A stretch of DNA of 61,063 nt from Clostridia bacterium (GTDB lineage Bacteria > Bacillota > Clostridia > Peptostreptococcales > Acidaminobacteraceae): the NCBI GenBank assembly GCA_014859095.1, contig JACUUV010000010.1:1-61063 (forward strand). The letters are read 5' to 3'. Under the pieces are notes generated by a model. That model saw nothing but the letters and a program-made list of their open reading frames with translations, searched no databases and had not been told where the DNA came from. Positions 43,935-52,967 of the stretch are shown piece by piece. Each line of letters starts with the position of its first letter. Position 1 is the first letter of the stretch. Both the position numbers and the translations under genes were made by a program.

Positions 43935-44897
43935 TTAATAATCTCTATCCAGCATATGTTTCGCCACTGCTTCCAACGCATCTTTCGCAACACTTTCCGG
44001 CAATTTAGAAACGCGTTTGAAGGCTTTTTTTGTATATTTTTTTGCTATGATCCTCGAGTATTCAATCCCTTTGTGCAAATTGATGCCTTCAAGGAGTTCC
44101 TTTGCATCACTGAAATCTTCTATATTCAGATTCTGCTCTTCAAGAGCCAAGATTACAGGTAATGTAAAATAACCGTTCTTCAGATCATTCTTAATGGATT
44201 TGCCCACATTTAAATGATCTTCTGAAAAATCCAGGATATCGTCGATAATTTGAAATGCGATTCCGAGTTCATACCCTATTCTGCCCAATTGATTGGACAG
44301 CTTATCGTCACATTTGCTTTCTGATGCACCAACGTATAGACTGATTGCAAAAAGTGCAGCTGTTTTTCCAGAGACAATTCTCAAATAATTCTTAAAAGTC
44401 ATGGTCTTGAAACGACTTTGATATTGCAGAAGCTCTGCTTCACAAATACGCTCTATGCCTTTAGCCAGTCGCTCTATGTGAGAAGCTTCATACTCTTTGG
44501 CATTGAGTATCGACAATGACTTTGCAAGCAGAAAATCACCTGTGTAGACAGCCATATCCTTGCCATATTTGCTTTGAACACTTTCGCGATGTCTTCTTAG
44601 CTTGGAATCATCCACAATATCATCATGAATCAATGTCGCCATATGAAGCATCTCTATAGATGCGGCCAAATTCACCATCTTACTAGAAGTATACTCTCCA
44701 AAATGACCTGCTAGAAGGACAAAAAGAGGTCTGAGCATTTTACCGTTCAAATCCAGTACATCTTCAATAATATCACGCACACCGTGATATTTTGTGCGTG
44801 TGTGCTTCAAGATGGCACTACGCACCATCTTGATTTCTGAATCCAATTCATTTTGTAACGAAGGATCCATTGAATTTATTTTTAAGATAATTGACAT
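43935..44897 (-). CDS. Trans-polyprenyl diphosphate synthase
   Basis: Builds medium or long isoprenoid chains, as for menaquinone or undecaprenyl carriers. The 320 residues show the first aspartate-rich motif (LIHDDIVDDSKLRR, near residue 85), the GKTAALFAISLYVGA segment and the second motif (AFQIIDDILDF). It resembles component II of heptaprenyl diphosphate synthase. The ATG at 44897 is preferred, with GGAG six bases upstream; the open frame reaching to 45011 overlaps the Gx transporter gene. It is the last gene of a trio with the Gx-type protein and the NusG-II protein, a frequent Clostridial group. Confidence 0.92.
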   Translation of the reverse strand: MSIILKINSMDPSLQNELDSEIKMVRSAILKHTRTKYHGVRDIIEDVLDLNGKMLRPLFVLLAGHFGEYTSSKMVNLAASIEMLHMATLIHDDIVDDSKLRRHRESVQSKYGKDMAVYTGDFLLAKSLSILNAKEYEASHIERLAKGIERICEAELLQYQSRFKTMTFKNYLRIVSGKTAALFAISLYVGASESKCDDKLSNQLGRIGYELGIAFQIIDDILDFSEDHLNVGKSIKNDLKNGYFTLPVILALEEQNLNIEDFSDAKELLEGINLHKGIEYSRIIAKKYTKKAFKRVSKLPESVAKDALEAVAKHMLDRDY

Positions 44898-44925
44898 TCT
44901 TTTCTCCAATACATGAACCTGATGT

Positions 44926-45453
44926 TCACTTTCTGAAGTTGATCCTTTCCAAATAATTGATAAGAAATCTTGCAACAAATCCGACAAAAATACCTGTCGG
45001 GATGGCAACAATCAACAATATAGGCAAATAGGTAATGATCAGGAAACTGTTAATCACAAAAGCGGCAACTATAAGCTGTCCAATATTGTGGGCTATTGCT
45101 CCTGAAATACTTACACCGACCAAACTTACTTCATCTCTAAAGACCTTTACTATGGAAGCCATCACCAGCAAGCTGAGCACACCTCCAGATAGACTGTATA
45201 GAAAACTAGAAAGCGAACCAAAAGTCGTCGCAGTCAAAATGATTCTTAGAAGGACCACAGCGGCCGCTTCTTTAAAAGTCAACATATAAACCGCAGTTAC
45301 AGTAATTATATTTGCAAGACCGAGTTTTGCCCCTGGTGCAATGAAAGGCACAGGTATCATTCTTTCTATGAAAGACAAGATCATTGCCTGAGCTACCAGA
45401 ACCGATATGAATACCAGTCTTCGCGTTTTTACAGATGTATTTTTTTCACTCAT
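44926..45453 (-). CDS. Gx transporter family membrane protein
   Basis: A 175-residue membrane protein with about five helices. The family (Pfam Hpre_diP_synt_I) was once called heptaprenyl diphosphate synthase component I. Recognisable blocks are ERMIPVPFIAPGAKLGLANI and SLSSFLYSLSGGVLSLLVMA. It resembles ECF-type substrate-binding subunits. The substrate is unknown; a small vitamin or isoprenoid precursor is possible. It starts three bases after the NusG-II gene and precedes the prenyl synthase. Confidence 0.92.
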   Translation of the reverse strand: MSEKNTSVKTRRLVFISVLVAQAMILSFIERMIPVPFIAPGAKLGLANIITVTAVYMLTFKEAAAVVLLRIILTATTFGSLSSFLYSLSGGVLSLLVMASIVKVFRDEVSLVGVSISGAIAHNIGQLIVAAFVINSFLIITYLPILLIVAIPTGIFVGFVARFLINYLERINFRK

Positions 45454-45456
45454 ATT

Positions 45457-45843
45457 TTACTCCGCTACTCCGTCAAGTTCAAACTCACCCGACTTTGCAT
45501 ATATTTCAACTGTCAACTGATGTGGCAGGCATACAATGATTTCACCATTCTTTGAAATGGATTGCGTCTTGACACAAATCTGATCTCTGCAATTGGCTTC
45601 CTCAACAGTCACTATCCCATCTTTGATGATGATCGTATTGGTCTCATCCGCATCCTCATCCACAAAAACAAAAACTTCATCTGTGTTTTCATTGAATGGA
45701 AAGACTTTAATTTCTTGAGCTTCATGCCTTATTATAACCTGCATGTCATCCGAAGATTTGTTTTGATACCAGTTGATTGCTACAAAGGATAATAAACTAA
45801 GAATCAAAACCACACCAATTAGTATAACGTCATTTTTTTTCAT
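45457..45843 (-). CDS. NusG domain II-containing extracytoplasmic protein
   Basis: A 128-residue protein with one N-terminal membrane helix (about 7-25) and an outer NusG-II domain. The mark of the family is the cysteine-bearing strand NCRDQICVKTQSISK and the closing EIIVCLPHQLTVEI. It has three cysteines in the exported domain. The function is unknown. The tight spacing to the Gx transporter suggests a common role, perhaps in redox or cofactor supply, but this is only inference from conserved neighbourhood. Confidence 0.92.
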   Translation of the reverse strand: MKKNDVILIGVVLILSLLSFVAINWYQNKSSDDMQVIIRHEAQEIKVFPFNENTDEVFVFVDEDADETNTIIIKDGIVTVEEANCRDQICVKTQSISKNGEIIVCLPHQLTVEIYAKSGEFELDGVAE

Positions 45844-45865
45844 TTTATCAACCTTTTTCTAAATC

Positions 45866-45901
45866 ATTTAAAAATCGTACCTGCTTTAGCAGGTACGATT
45901 T
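45866..45901 (-). terminator. Terminator after the NDH-2/DoxX gene
   Basis: Stem AAATCGTACCTGC with GCAGGTACGATTT, a four-base loop, and a T run on the minus strand. Confidence 0.9.
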
Positions 45902-45909
45902 CGCGTTAG

Positions 45910-47688
45910 TTAGTGAAAGTATAAGTACGATTTTTGAGCAAATTTTGTGTTTTTCCACCATTTCTTGAGAACAGGCATCACATAGTAGTCGAGACCAAAT
46001 GTAGTGCCAGCACCACTGATCAAGGCAATTCCACCAAAGAAGTACCATAAGATGGATGCATCAGACATACCAGTAAGAGTGATTCCGACTGTCAAACCAA
46101 CAGTAACAACTGCTGAAATGAATGTGAACAAACCAGCAATGAGTGCAAGTCCGAACAAGATCTCAGCAAGAACAATTCCTGTTTGGAAAAACACCGCATT
46201 TGGCGCGATGATATTATCAATACCCCATTGTACGACACCAGGTACATTTTCTATCAAAGGCTTCATTGCTTCAGCACCTGGTTCTACCCACTCTGAAGCG
46301 GCAGAAACAGCATCTGAAGCATACATTTTCGCTTCTGACAACCAACCTTCATCAATCTTGTTAAGACCTTCAATCAACCACATTACTCCAAGGAAAATTC
46401 TGAGTGGTACCAACCAGAAGTTAGGTGTTGATTTTGCGAAATGACCACCAAGGAATGATCGGTTGTTTTTCACGTGGAAGAACTCATGTCTCCAGTATTC
46501 GAATAATTGAGCCACTCCACTTACAGTGAATAAATAGTAGAAGTTGACCATATGCTTAACGAGAACAGCAAGCCATCCATTAAGCTTCAACCCGTTATTA
46601 TCGGATACAGCATATCTCGATCCGATTGAAACCATGAAACCATGGTAATTTTGCTTATGCTTATGCATTTCTGTTTTATTGATCAACGCACCAATGTTTT
46701 CAGCTGCTGTATGACCTGATTGCTCTGCTGCTTCAACGATTTGTGGTAATGGACCGTCTTGATCTTCATAATGAACGTTGTCGCCTGCGAGGAATACATT
46801 CTCATGTTGCAAAGATTGCATAAATTCATTGACTACGACTCTTCCAGCACGTCCAGCATCGAGACCTAATTTACCGACAAAATTGTTGACTTTGATTCCG
46901 GCTCCCCAAATAAGGGTCTTTGTCTTGATCTCTGTACCATCCTTCAAGATGAAGCCATCTTCTGTAGCTTTTACGAGTGCTGCATTCTTAAGAAGCTGTA
47001 CACCTAATTTCTTATAACGGTTCTCAACCTTTGTGATTTGTTTTTCATCCTTCAATGTGTTGAGAATTCTTGGAGTCGCTTCGATGTTGTAGATTGTGAC
47101 TTCTTTCTTGTCAATGCCGTATTTATCGCTTAAGTGATTTTTGGCTTCGCCAAGTTCTCCAACCATTTCTACGCCAGTGAATCCACCGCCTACAACTGCA
47201 AATGTCAGAAGTTGTTTTCTTTTTTCTTCATTCTCTTCAATTGCGGCAAGTGCAAACATGTTTTCTACATGTTCACGGATTTTGATGGCATCTTCATAGG
47301 ACCAAAGTGTGATTGCATGTTCATCAACGCCTTCGATTCCAAATGAATTGGAATCAGAACCACATGCAATCAACAAATAATCGTATGCATATGTTCTGTT
47401 GTCAGACTTCAGTTCACGCTTGTCAAAGTCCACTCCGTTGATGGAATCTGTTACAACATTAACTTTTCTGCCTTTGAAAATTGTTCTTAAATCGATTTTG
47501 ATTGCATCAGGCTCTGTCCTGTGACCGGCTACTTCGTGAAGCTCAGTCATTAATGTGTGGTATGTTTTACGATCAATCAGTGTAATCTCTACAGAATCAT
47601 CATTCTTGAAGATTTTGTGGAGGCTCTTTCCGGCTTTAACACCTGCGTATCCCCCGCCGAGAATTACAATTTTTTTCTTTTCAGACAT
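45910..47688 (-). CDS. Type II NADH dehydrogenase fused to a DoxX-like membrane domain
   Basis: A 592-residue fusion. Residues 1 to about 400 form an NDH-2-like FAD/NADH oxidoreductase: FAD motif ILGGGYAGVKAG, NAD motif FAVVGGGFTGVEMVGELGEA, and the FAD-binding VFLAGDNVHY. An amphipathic link (about 360-420) then leads into a four-helix DoxX/SURF4-like domain (about 425-580; PLRIFLGVMWLIEGLNK and ILFGLALIAGLFTF). The ATG at 47688 has GAGGG five bases upstream. The dehydrogenase probably passes electrons from NADH to quinone; the membrane domain could anchor it or bring a redox function. It stands alone between proS and the terminator. Confidence 0.9.
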   Translation of the reverse strand: MSEKKKIVILGGGYAGVKAGKSLHKIFKNDDSVEITLIDRKTYHTLMTELHEVAGHRTEPDAIKIDLRTIFKGRKVNVVTDSINGVDFDKRELKSDNRTYAYDYLLIACGSDSNSFGIEGVDEHAITLWSYEDAIKIREHVENMFALAAIEENEEKRKQLLTFAVVGGGFTGVEMVGELGEAKNHLSDKYGIDKKEVTIYNIEATPRILNTLKDEKQITKVENRYKKLGVQLLKNAALVKATEDGFILKDGTEIKTKTLIWGAGIKVNNFVGKLGLDAGRAGRVVVNEFMQSLQHENVFLAGDNVHYEDQDGPLPQIVEAAEQSGHTAAENIGALINKTEMHKHKQNYHGFMVSIGSRYAVSDNNGLKLNGWLAVLVKHMVNFYYLFTVSGVAQLFEYWRHEFFHVKNNRSFLGGHFAKSTPNFWLVPLRIFLGVMWLIEGLNKIDEGWLSEAKMYASDAVSAASEWVEPGAEAMKPLIENVPGVVQWGIDNIIAPNAVFFQTGIVLAEILFGLALIAGLFTFISAVVTVGLTVGITLTGMSDASILWYFFGGIALISGAGTTFGLDYYVMPVLKKWWKNTKFAQKSYLYFH

Positions 47689-47774
47689 ATAATCCCTCAT
47701 TTCTATTAATTTCTATATAATTCCTCTACACCATTATAACAAATAATTCGGAAATGAAAATAAAAAATTACTAA

Positions 47775-49496
47775 TTATCGGTGAATTTTTGATAATCCAT
47801 TATCAATTGCTTCAAAAGCCTCATTTATAGTCATTTCTTTCTTCTCACCATCAATTCTGAGCGAGAATTCCACCAAGCCCTGATCAATCGCTTTTCCTAC
47901 TGTGACTCGCATAGGTATTCCAATAAGATCCGCATCAGTGAATTTGACACCAGCACGTTCGTTTCGATCATCGATCAACACTTCAACACCTTTTTTCAAC
48001 AGAACCTCATATATTTTTTCTGCCGCTTCCACTTGAGCTTCAACTTTAGTGTTGATTATTGTGACTACCACCTGATAAGGTGCGATGGAAAGTGGCCAGA
48101 TGATGCCTTTGTCATCGAAGCATTGTTCCACAACTGCTGCAACACATCTTGATATGCCTATGCCATATGATCCCATGCTGAAATGTTTTGCTTTTCCGTC
48201 TTTATCCAAGAAGGTTGCATTCATCGATTTGGAATATTTTTCTCCAAGTTGGAAAATATTGCCGACTTCAGTGCCTTGATCGATCGCCAGAGGCATTCCA
48301 CATGAAGGACACGCATCCCCAGCTTCCACCAAAATAAGATCGTCTGAAACTGAAAACTCTTCTTCAATCAAATTGACATTTTTATAATGATAATCTTTTA
48401 TATTCGCGCCGCAAATGCCATTTTTTATATTGAAAACCCGTCTATCTGCAACGATTTCAACACTATCTTTTAGACCAAAGGGGCCTGCAAAACCCATACT
48501 GGATCCAGTCGCTCCATAGATTTCATCTTCAGTGAGCATCATTAGATTTTCTTCCGGAACACCAACATGCTTTGAAAGTTTGATCAGGCTAAGTGCTCGA
48601 TCTCCGGGAACCAATACAGCAAACACTCTACTGTCATCTTCCGCTTTCACCAGTAGAGTTTTTATGAATCGGTCTCCTTTCATTGAAAAGAAACTTTCAA
48701 GTTCTTCTATGGTCCGTATGTCCACTGTAAGAACTTTTTCCATTTCAGCTGCTGCTTCTTCCGAATTTGATTGATTAAAGATTGATGCCGCAACTTCATC
48801 GGTTGCCGCATAATCACAGTGGTCACAATATGCTATGGTGCTCTCCCCATTTGGAGTTATCGCAATGAATTCATGTGAGATCTGTCCACCCATATTGCCT
48901 GAATCACCCTGAACGACCTTGTATTTGAATCCCAATCTGTCAAAAGCACTTTCATAAGCTCTCCACATGTTGTCGTATGATTTTTCTAAACCTTCCTGAT
49001 CCACATCAAAAGTATATGCATCCTTCATAATGAATTCCCTTGCTCTTACCAGTCCGAATCTAGGTCTTCTCTCATCTCTGTACTTGGTTTGAATCTGATA
49101 GAGATTGAGTGGCAATTGCTTATAGGATTTCAATTCATTGTTGATCATGAATGTGAAATATTCCTCATGTGTGGGGCCTAGACAAAATTCACGATCATGT
49201 CGATCTCTCAACTTGAACATTTCAGGTCCGAAATTTTCCCATCTGCCACTTTCCTCCCAAATTTCCCTTGGTTGAATCGCTGACATCAAAACTTCTTGAG
49301 CACCATATCTGTCCATTTCCTCTCTGACAATGCGCTCCACTTTTTTCATCACTCTGAAACCAAGTGGTAAAAATGAATAAACGCCTGAAACCAATTTTCT
49401 GATCATACCTGCCCTTAAAAGAAGCTGTGCGCTGATGATATCCGCATCATTGGGCACTTCTCTCAAAGTAGGCATGTATAAATTTGACATTCTCAT
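47775..49496 (-). CDS. proS: Prolyl-tRNA synthetase, bacterial type
   Basis: Charges tRNA-Pro and edits mischarged alanine. The 573 residues contain class II motif 1 (RVMKKVERIVREEMDRYGAQEV), motif 2 (TKYRDERRPRFGLVRAREF), the inserted editing domain (about 225-405), motif 3 (GSYGIGISRCVAAVVEQ) and the anticodon domain. The ATG at 49496 has GAGGTG six bases upstream. It begins ten bases after the stop of cbiA, so it appears as the last gene of the riboswitch-controlled cobalamin operon unless it has an internal promoter. Confidence 0.97.
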   Translation of the reverse strand: MRMSNLYMPTLREVPNDADIISAQLLLRAGMIRKLVSGVYSFLPLGFRVMKKVERIVREEMDRYGAQEVLMSAIQPREIWEESGRWENFGPEMFKLRDRHDREFCLGPTHEEYFTFMINNELKSYKQLPLNLYQIQTKYRDERRPRFGLVRAREFIMKDAYTFDVDQEGLEKSYDNMWRAYESAFDRLGFKYKVVQGDSGNMGGQISHEFIAITPNGESTIAYCDHCDYAATDEVAASIFNQSNSEEAAAEMEKVLTVDIRTIEELESFFSMKGDRFIKTLLVKAEDDSRVFAVLVPGDRALSLIKLSKHVGVPEENLMMLTEDEIYGATGSSMGFAGPFGLKDSVEIVADRRVFNIKNGICGANIKDYHYKNVNLIEEEFSVSDDLILVEAGDACPSCGMPLAIDQGTEVGNIFQLGEKYSKSMNATFLDKDGKAKHFSMGSYGIGISRCVAAVVEQCFDDKGIIWPLSIAPYQVVVTIINTKVEAQVEAAEKIYEVLLKKGVEVLIDDRNERAGVKFTDADLIGIPMRVTVGKAIDQGLVEFSLRIDGEKKEMTINEAFEAIDNGLSKIHR

Positions 49497-49506
49497 ACTT
49501 TTCACC

Positions 49507-50892
49507 TCATTCTTTATTTTGAATCCAAAATCCAACAAGAAATTCTAAAAACTCAAGATTGCTATAAAAGTGATTGTGCACATACGTTGCGATTGTATTA
49601 CGCAAATTATAGCCACATGTCCAAGACTGATCGCTTTTTACAACTGAAATTCTTGTGTCGATATGACTTAACGGTAAAAACAAGGACTTGTGAAACTCAT
49701 GCCCTCTGTAAACGATTTTACTTTGTCCGATTGTGAACACGGCTTCGACATGGCCAAAATGCTGCAATCTAGATGTCATTTGAACTTCAGCATCAAAATA
49801 ACCGACCATTGCGTTTTTCTTGCCATCCAAATTGGTGATACTCTCTGCCAAATACATCAAACCACCGCACTCCGCATAAACAGGTAATCCCGAGAGCATT
49901 TTGTCTTTGATGTCATTTCTGAATGATTCATTCGCTTCAAGAACATCGGCAAAAACCTCGGGATATCCGCCTCCAATATAGAGCGCATCACATTCTACAG
50001 GCAAGACTTTGTCCTTGAGTGGTGAGAACGGTATCAACTCAACACCTAACCCCAGTAGAAGTTCGAGGTTGTGGTCATAATAAAAAGAAAAAGCCTCATC
50101 CATTGCAATACCAAGCTTTAGACCATTTCGACCCTTTATTTGACTTTGAATTTTATTCAATCTTTCTAAATCATACACTTCCAGTGAAAAATCGTCAAGT
50201 TGATTGGCTTTTTTTAAGCAATCATCCATTATTTTTTGAATATTCACTGTAGTTTCAATACTTGCCCCGATAGCTTCAATCCTTTGATCCAAATCCGATA
50301 TTTCCTCAGCTTGCAAAAGTCCCAGATGTCGACTTTTTATTTCGAATCCGCAGTTCCGCTCCAAATAGCCATAACATTGTACTGAAGTATGGGACTCTAC
50401 GGCTTCTTTCAACAATGTATAATGTTTAAATGAATTGATATTATTGAAGATAACACCTCGAATTTTTGACGGAGTCTTGAATTCATGAAGCCCCTTGATT
50501 ATTGCAGCCGCAGTCAAAGCCATATGACTGGCGTCCATCATAATGATCACGGACAAATCCAGAAGTTCCGCCAAATGCGAACTGCTTCCAAAATCTGAAT
50601 TGCCGGAATGACCGTCATAATAGCCCATGACCCCTTCAACAATAGGAATATCCCCTTTTTTAAGTGAATGTAAATATAATGACTTTATTGTTTCGTCATT
50701 TATTATCCACAATGGCAGATTATAAGATCGATCTTTCAAAACATGTCTATGAAACATTGGATCGATATAATCTGGTCCTGTCTTGAAAGCACGTACGTTG
50801 AATCCTCTTTTCTTGATCACATGCATCAATCCCATAGTAAAAGTCGTTTTTCCCGATCCGCTTGATACACCTGCTATCATAATGCCACTCAT
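49507..50892 (-). CDS. cbiA: Cobyrinate a,c-diamide synthase
   Basis: Amidates the a and c side chains of cobyrinate with glutamine and ATP. The 461-residue protein starts with the P-loop MSGIMIAGVSSGSGKTTF and ends with a class I glutamine amidotransferase domain; the nucleophile Cys is in YAECGGLMYLAE and a late His in YVHNHFYSN. The ATG at 50892 follows GAGGGGG five bases away; the upstream frame overlaps cobS. This enzyme belongs to full corrin synthesis and not to simple salvage, so corrin-ring genes may exist elsewhere in the genome. Confidence 0.95.
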   Translation of the reverse strand: MSGIMIAGVSSGSGKTTFTMGLMHVIKKRGFNVRAFKTGPDYIDPMFHRHVLKDRSYNLPLWIINDETIKSLYLHSLKKGDIPIVEGVMGYYDGHSGNSDFGSSSHLAELLDLSVIIMMDASHMALTAAAIIKGLHEFKTPSKIRGVIFNNINSFKHYTLLKEAVESHTSVQCYGYLERNCGFEIKSRHLGLLQAEEISDLDQRIEAIGASIETTVNIQKIMDDCLKKANQLDDFSLEVYDLERLNKIQSQIKGRNGLKLGIAMDEAFSFYYDHNLELLLGLGVELIPFSPLKDKVLPVECDALYIGGGYPEVFADVLEANESFRNDIKDKMLSGLPVYAECGGLMYLAESITNLDGKKNAMVGYFDAEVQMTSRLQHFGHVEAVFTIGQSKIVYRGHEFHKSLFLPLSHIDTRISVVKSDQSWTCGYNLRNTIATYVHNHFYSNLEFLEFLVGFWIQNKE

Positions 50893-50894
50893 AT

Positions 50895-51614
50895 TTACCC
50901 CCTCATCGCCCCTATTAATAAGAAGACACATTGGCTCACCTCAATCACAAGTCCAATGGTATCTCCAGTCATTCCACCAATTTTGATGTAGGTCCACTTT
51001 GCCATGGCGACAGTGAACATCAATACCACGAGACTTGCCATTATTCCCATTATTCCCAATATCAAATAAGAAAGTACCACCATTATTAATGAATATATCA
51101 AGGCTTTCCAAATGCCTATTCCTTCAATGAATAGTTTGCCCATCCCACCTTCGCTTCTAGCATATTTACTGACTCCTGCAGCTAAAAATCCGTTGACTTT
51201 CCCCACAAATGGCATTAAAAACAACCATCTGTAATCCACGATTTGGACAGTGGTATAAAGGATCAAAAAATAGAGAATCAAACCAATCGCACCGAATGTG
51301 CCAATTCTAGAATCTTTCATAATCTCAAGAATCCTTTTTTGATCACGATTGCTGAGTAAGCCATCCAAGCTGTCAGTCAGACCATCGATGTGTATCGCAC
51401 CTGTGATCATCAAATAAAGGCTGATGATTAAAATCGCCTCAATCGGTTTTATGCTTATGTTCAAAAATTTAGGTGCAACGAGAAAAATTCCCACAACAAA
51501 ACCAGTCAATGGGAATAAAACGATACCTTTATTAAATCGCTCATTGCTGTATCCCACATGATTCCCAACTGGAATTCGTGTGAAAAAAGATAGCATTAAA
51601 AGAAATGAACTCAT
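50895..51614 (-). CDS. cobS: Adenosylcobinamide-GDP ribazoletransferase
   Basis: Integral membrane enzyme that joins alpha-ribazole to GDP-cobinamide in the last assembly step. The 239 residues hold about six to seven helices and the family motifs FFTRIPVGNH near the start, HIDGLTDSLDGLLS near residue 72 (acidic active site) and IGTFGAIGL near 105. The ATG at 51614 lies after GAGG; a GTG six bases earlier is inside the site. It lies between cobU and cbiA with very small gaps. Confidence 0.95.
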   Translation of the reverse strand: MSSFLLMLSFFTRIPVGNHVGYSNERFNKGIVLFPLTGFVVGIFLVAPKFLNISIKPIEAILIISLYLMITGAIHIDGLTDSLDGLLSNRDQKRILEIMKDSRIGTFGAIGLILYFLILYTTVQIVDYRWLFLMPFVGKVNGFLAAGVSKYARSEGGMGKLFIEGIGIWKALIYSLIMVVLSYLILGIMGIMASLVVLMFTVAMAKWTYIKIGGMTGDTIGLVIEVSQCVFLLIGAMRG

Positions 51615-51621
51615 AGACACC

Positions 51622-52182
51622 TCATTTGATTTTCATCTGAATTCCAGATACGACAAAGTAAACTTCTCCAACAACACTTGCAATCCTTTGATTGATTCTT
51701 CCGGCAATATCCCGAAAGTAATTTCCCAGTTTATAGGGTGGTACAAGACCCAGTCCAACCTCATTGGAAACCAGAATATATTTTTTGCCAGAAGCTTCGA
51801 GTTCATCCAATAAAATATCAATTTGATTTACTATTCCATATTCTATATTGTCCAGTTCCTCTTGAGTGATCTGATCATAATCACAGGCTTCATCCATCAT
51901 CAAATTTGTGATCATTACCGTGATGCAATCCAGCAAAATGACATTCGCTCCATTAAATTCATCAAAATCGCGAAGCCCTTCAAACCCTCTGTATTTTTCA
52001 ACCGTTTTCCATTCTGATGGTCTGCTTTTCTGATGCTTTTTTATTCGATCTCTCATGCCATCATCAAACGGGATTGCCGTGGCAATGTAAAGAACTTTAT
52101 GTGTAAATGACTTTGCCATAGATTCTGCAAAAGTGCTTTTCCCACTTCTTGCTCCACCCAGTATCAAAACGCCTTTGTTCAC
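51622..52182 (-). CDS. cobU: Adenosylcobinamide kinase / guanylyltransferase
   Basis: Phosphorylates and guanylylates adenosylcobinamide. It has 186 residues with P-loop LGGARSGKSTFAES and conserved ILLDCITVMITNLM and ILVSNEVGLGLVP. The GTG start follows AGGAGG five bases away. The alternative frame that overlaps part of it is spurious. It follows btuD with a nine-base gap. Confidence 0.95.
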   Translation of the reverse strand: MNKGVLILGGARSGKSTFAESMAKSFTHKVLYIATAIPFDDGMRDRIKKHQKSRPSEWKTVEKYRGFEGLRDFDEFNGANVILLDCITVMITNLMMDEACDYDQITQEELDNIEYGIVNQIDILLDELEASGKKYILVSNEVGLGLVPPYKLGNYFRDIAGRINQRIASVVGEVYFVVSGIQMKIK

Positions 52183-52191
52183 TTTTGCCTC

Positions 52192-52959
52192 CTAACCTGG
52201 AATAATCATTGGATAGGAATAACTCATTATGAGTTCAACGTCCAATTCATAAACATTCATTATATTTTCAATAGTAATCACATCTTCTGGTTTACCATAT
52301 TTTATGATTGCTCCGTCTTTCATAAGTACGATATAATCAGAAAATCTAGATGCCAAGTTAATGTCATGTAATGTTGTCACAATCGTCAACTGTTTCTCCT
52401 GATTTAGACTTTTACATAACTTCAATATTTCAATTTGATATTTAATGTCCAAATGTGAAATAGGTTCATCAAGCATCAGTATGTCGGTTTCTTGTGTCAA
52501 TGCTCTGGCAATCATGACCCTTTGTCTTTCTCCTCCACTGATGGCCTTGATGCTTTTATGTCTCAAATGTTCAGTGGAAGTTTTTCTCATTGCCTCATCG
52601 GCTATTTTATAATCATTGGCACTCTCGTTTTGAAAATGTTTCAAATAAGGATATCTCCCCATCAGAACAACTTCTTCAACACTGAATTCAAAATCATGCT
52701 CAGCACTTTGATGCACGACCGCCACTTTTTTCGCCAGTTCCTTATAGCTGTATCTCCCGATCGATTGATCAAGAACATGAATCTCTCCTTCATGAGGTTC
52801 GAGTATATTGCACATATTCTTGAGGAGCGTTGTCTTCCCGGAACCATTTGGTCCTAATATACTCACCAACTGGCCCGTTCCAATATTCAAGTTTATAGTC
52901 CTAAGCACATCCTCCATATCATATCTAAAACTGATGTCTTTAACTTTAAGTGCTGACAT
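52192..52959 (-). CDS. btuD: Corrinoid ABC transporter ATP-binding protein
   Basis: Energises uptake of cobalamin or related corrinoids. It has 255 residues with Walker A (LGPNGSGKTTLLK), the Q-loop, signature ISGGERQRVMIARAL, Walker B (ILMLDEPISHLD) and the H-loop (TTLHDINLA), all intact. The family also carries iron-siderophores; the corrinoid assignment rests on its place in the B12-riboswitch operon beside btuC and a BtuF-like binding protein. Confidence 0.92.
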   Translation of the reverse strand: MSALKVKDISFRYDMEDVLRTINLNIGTGQLVSILGPNGSGKTTLLKNMCNILEPHEGEIHVLDQSIGRYSYKELAKKVAVVHQSAEHDFEFSVEEVVLMGRYPYLKHFQNESANDYKIADEAMRKTSTEHLRHKSIKAISGGERQRVMIARALTQETDILMLDEPISHLDIKYQIEILKLCKSLNQEKQLTIVTTLHDINLASRFSDYIVLMKDGAIIKYGKPEDVITIENIMNVYELDVELIMSYSYPMIIPG

Positions 52960-52967
52960 AACGCCTC

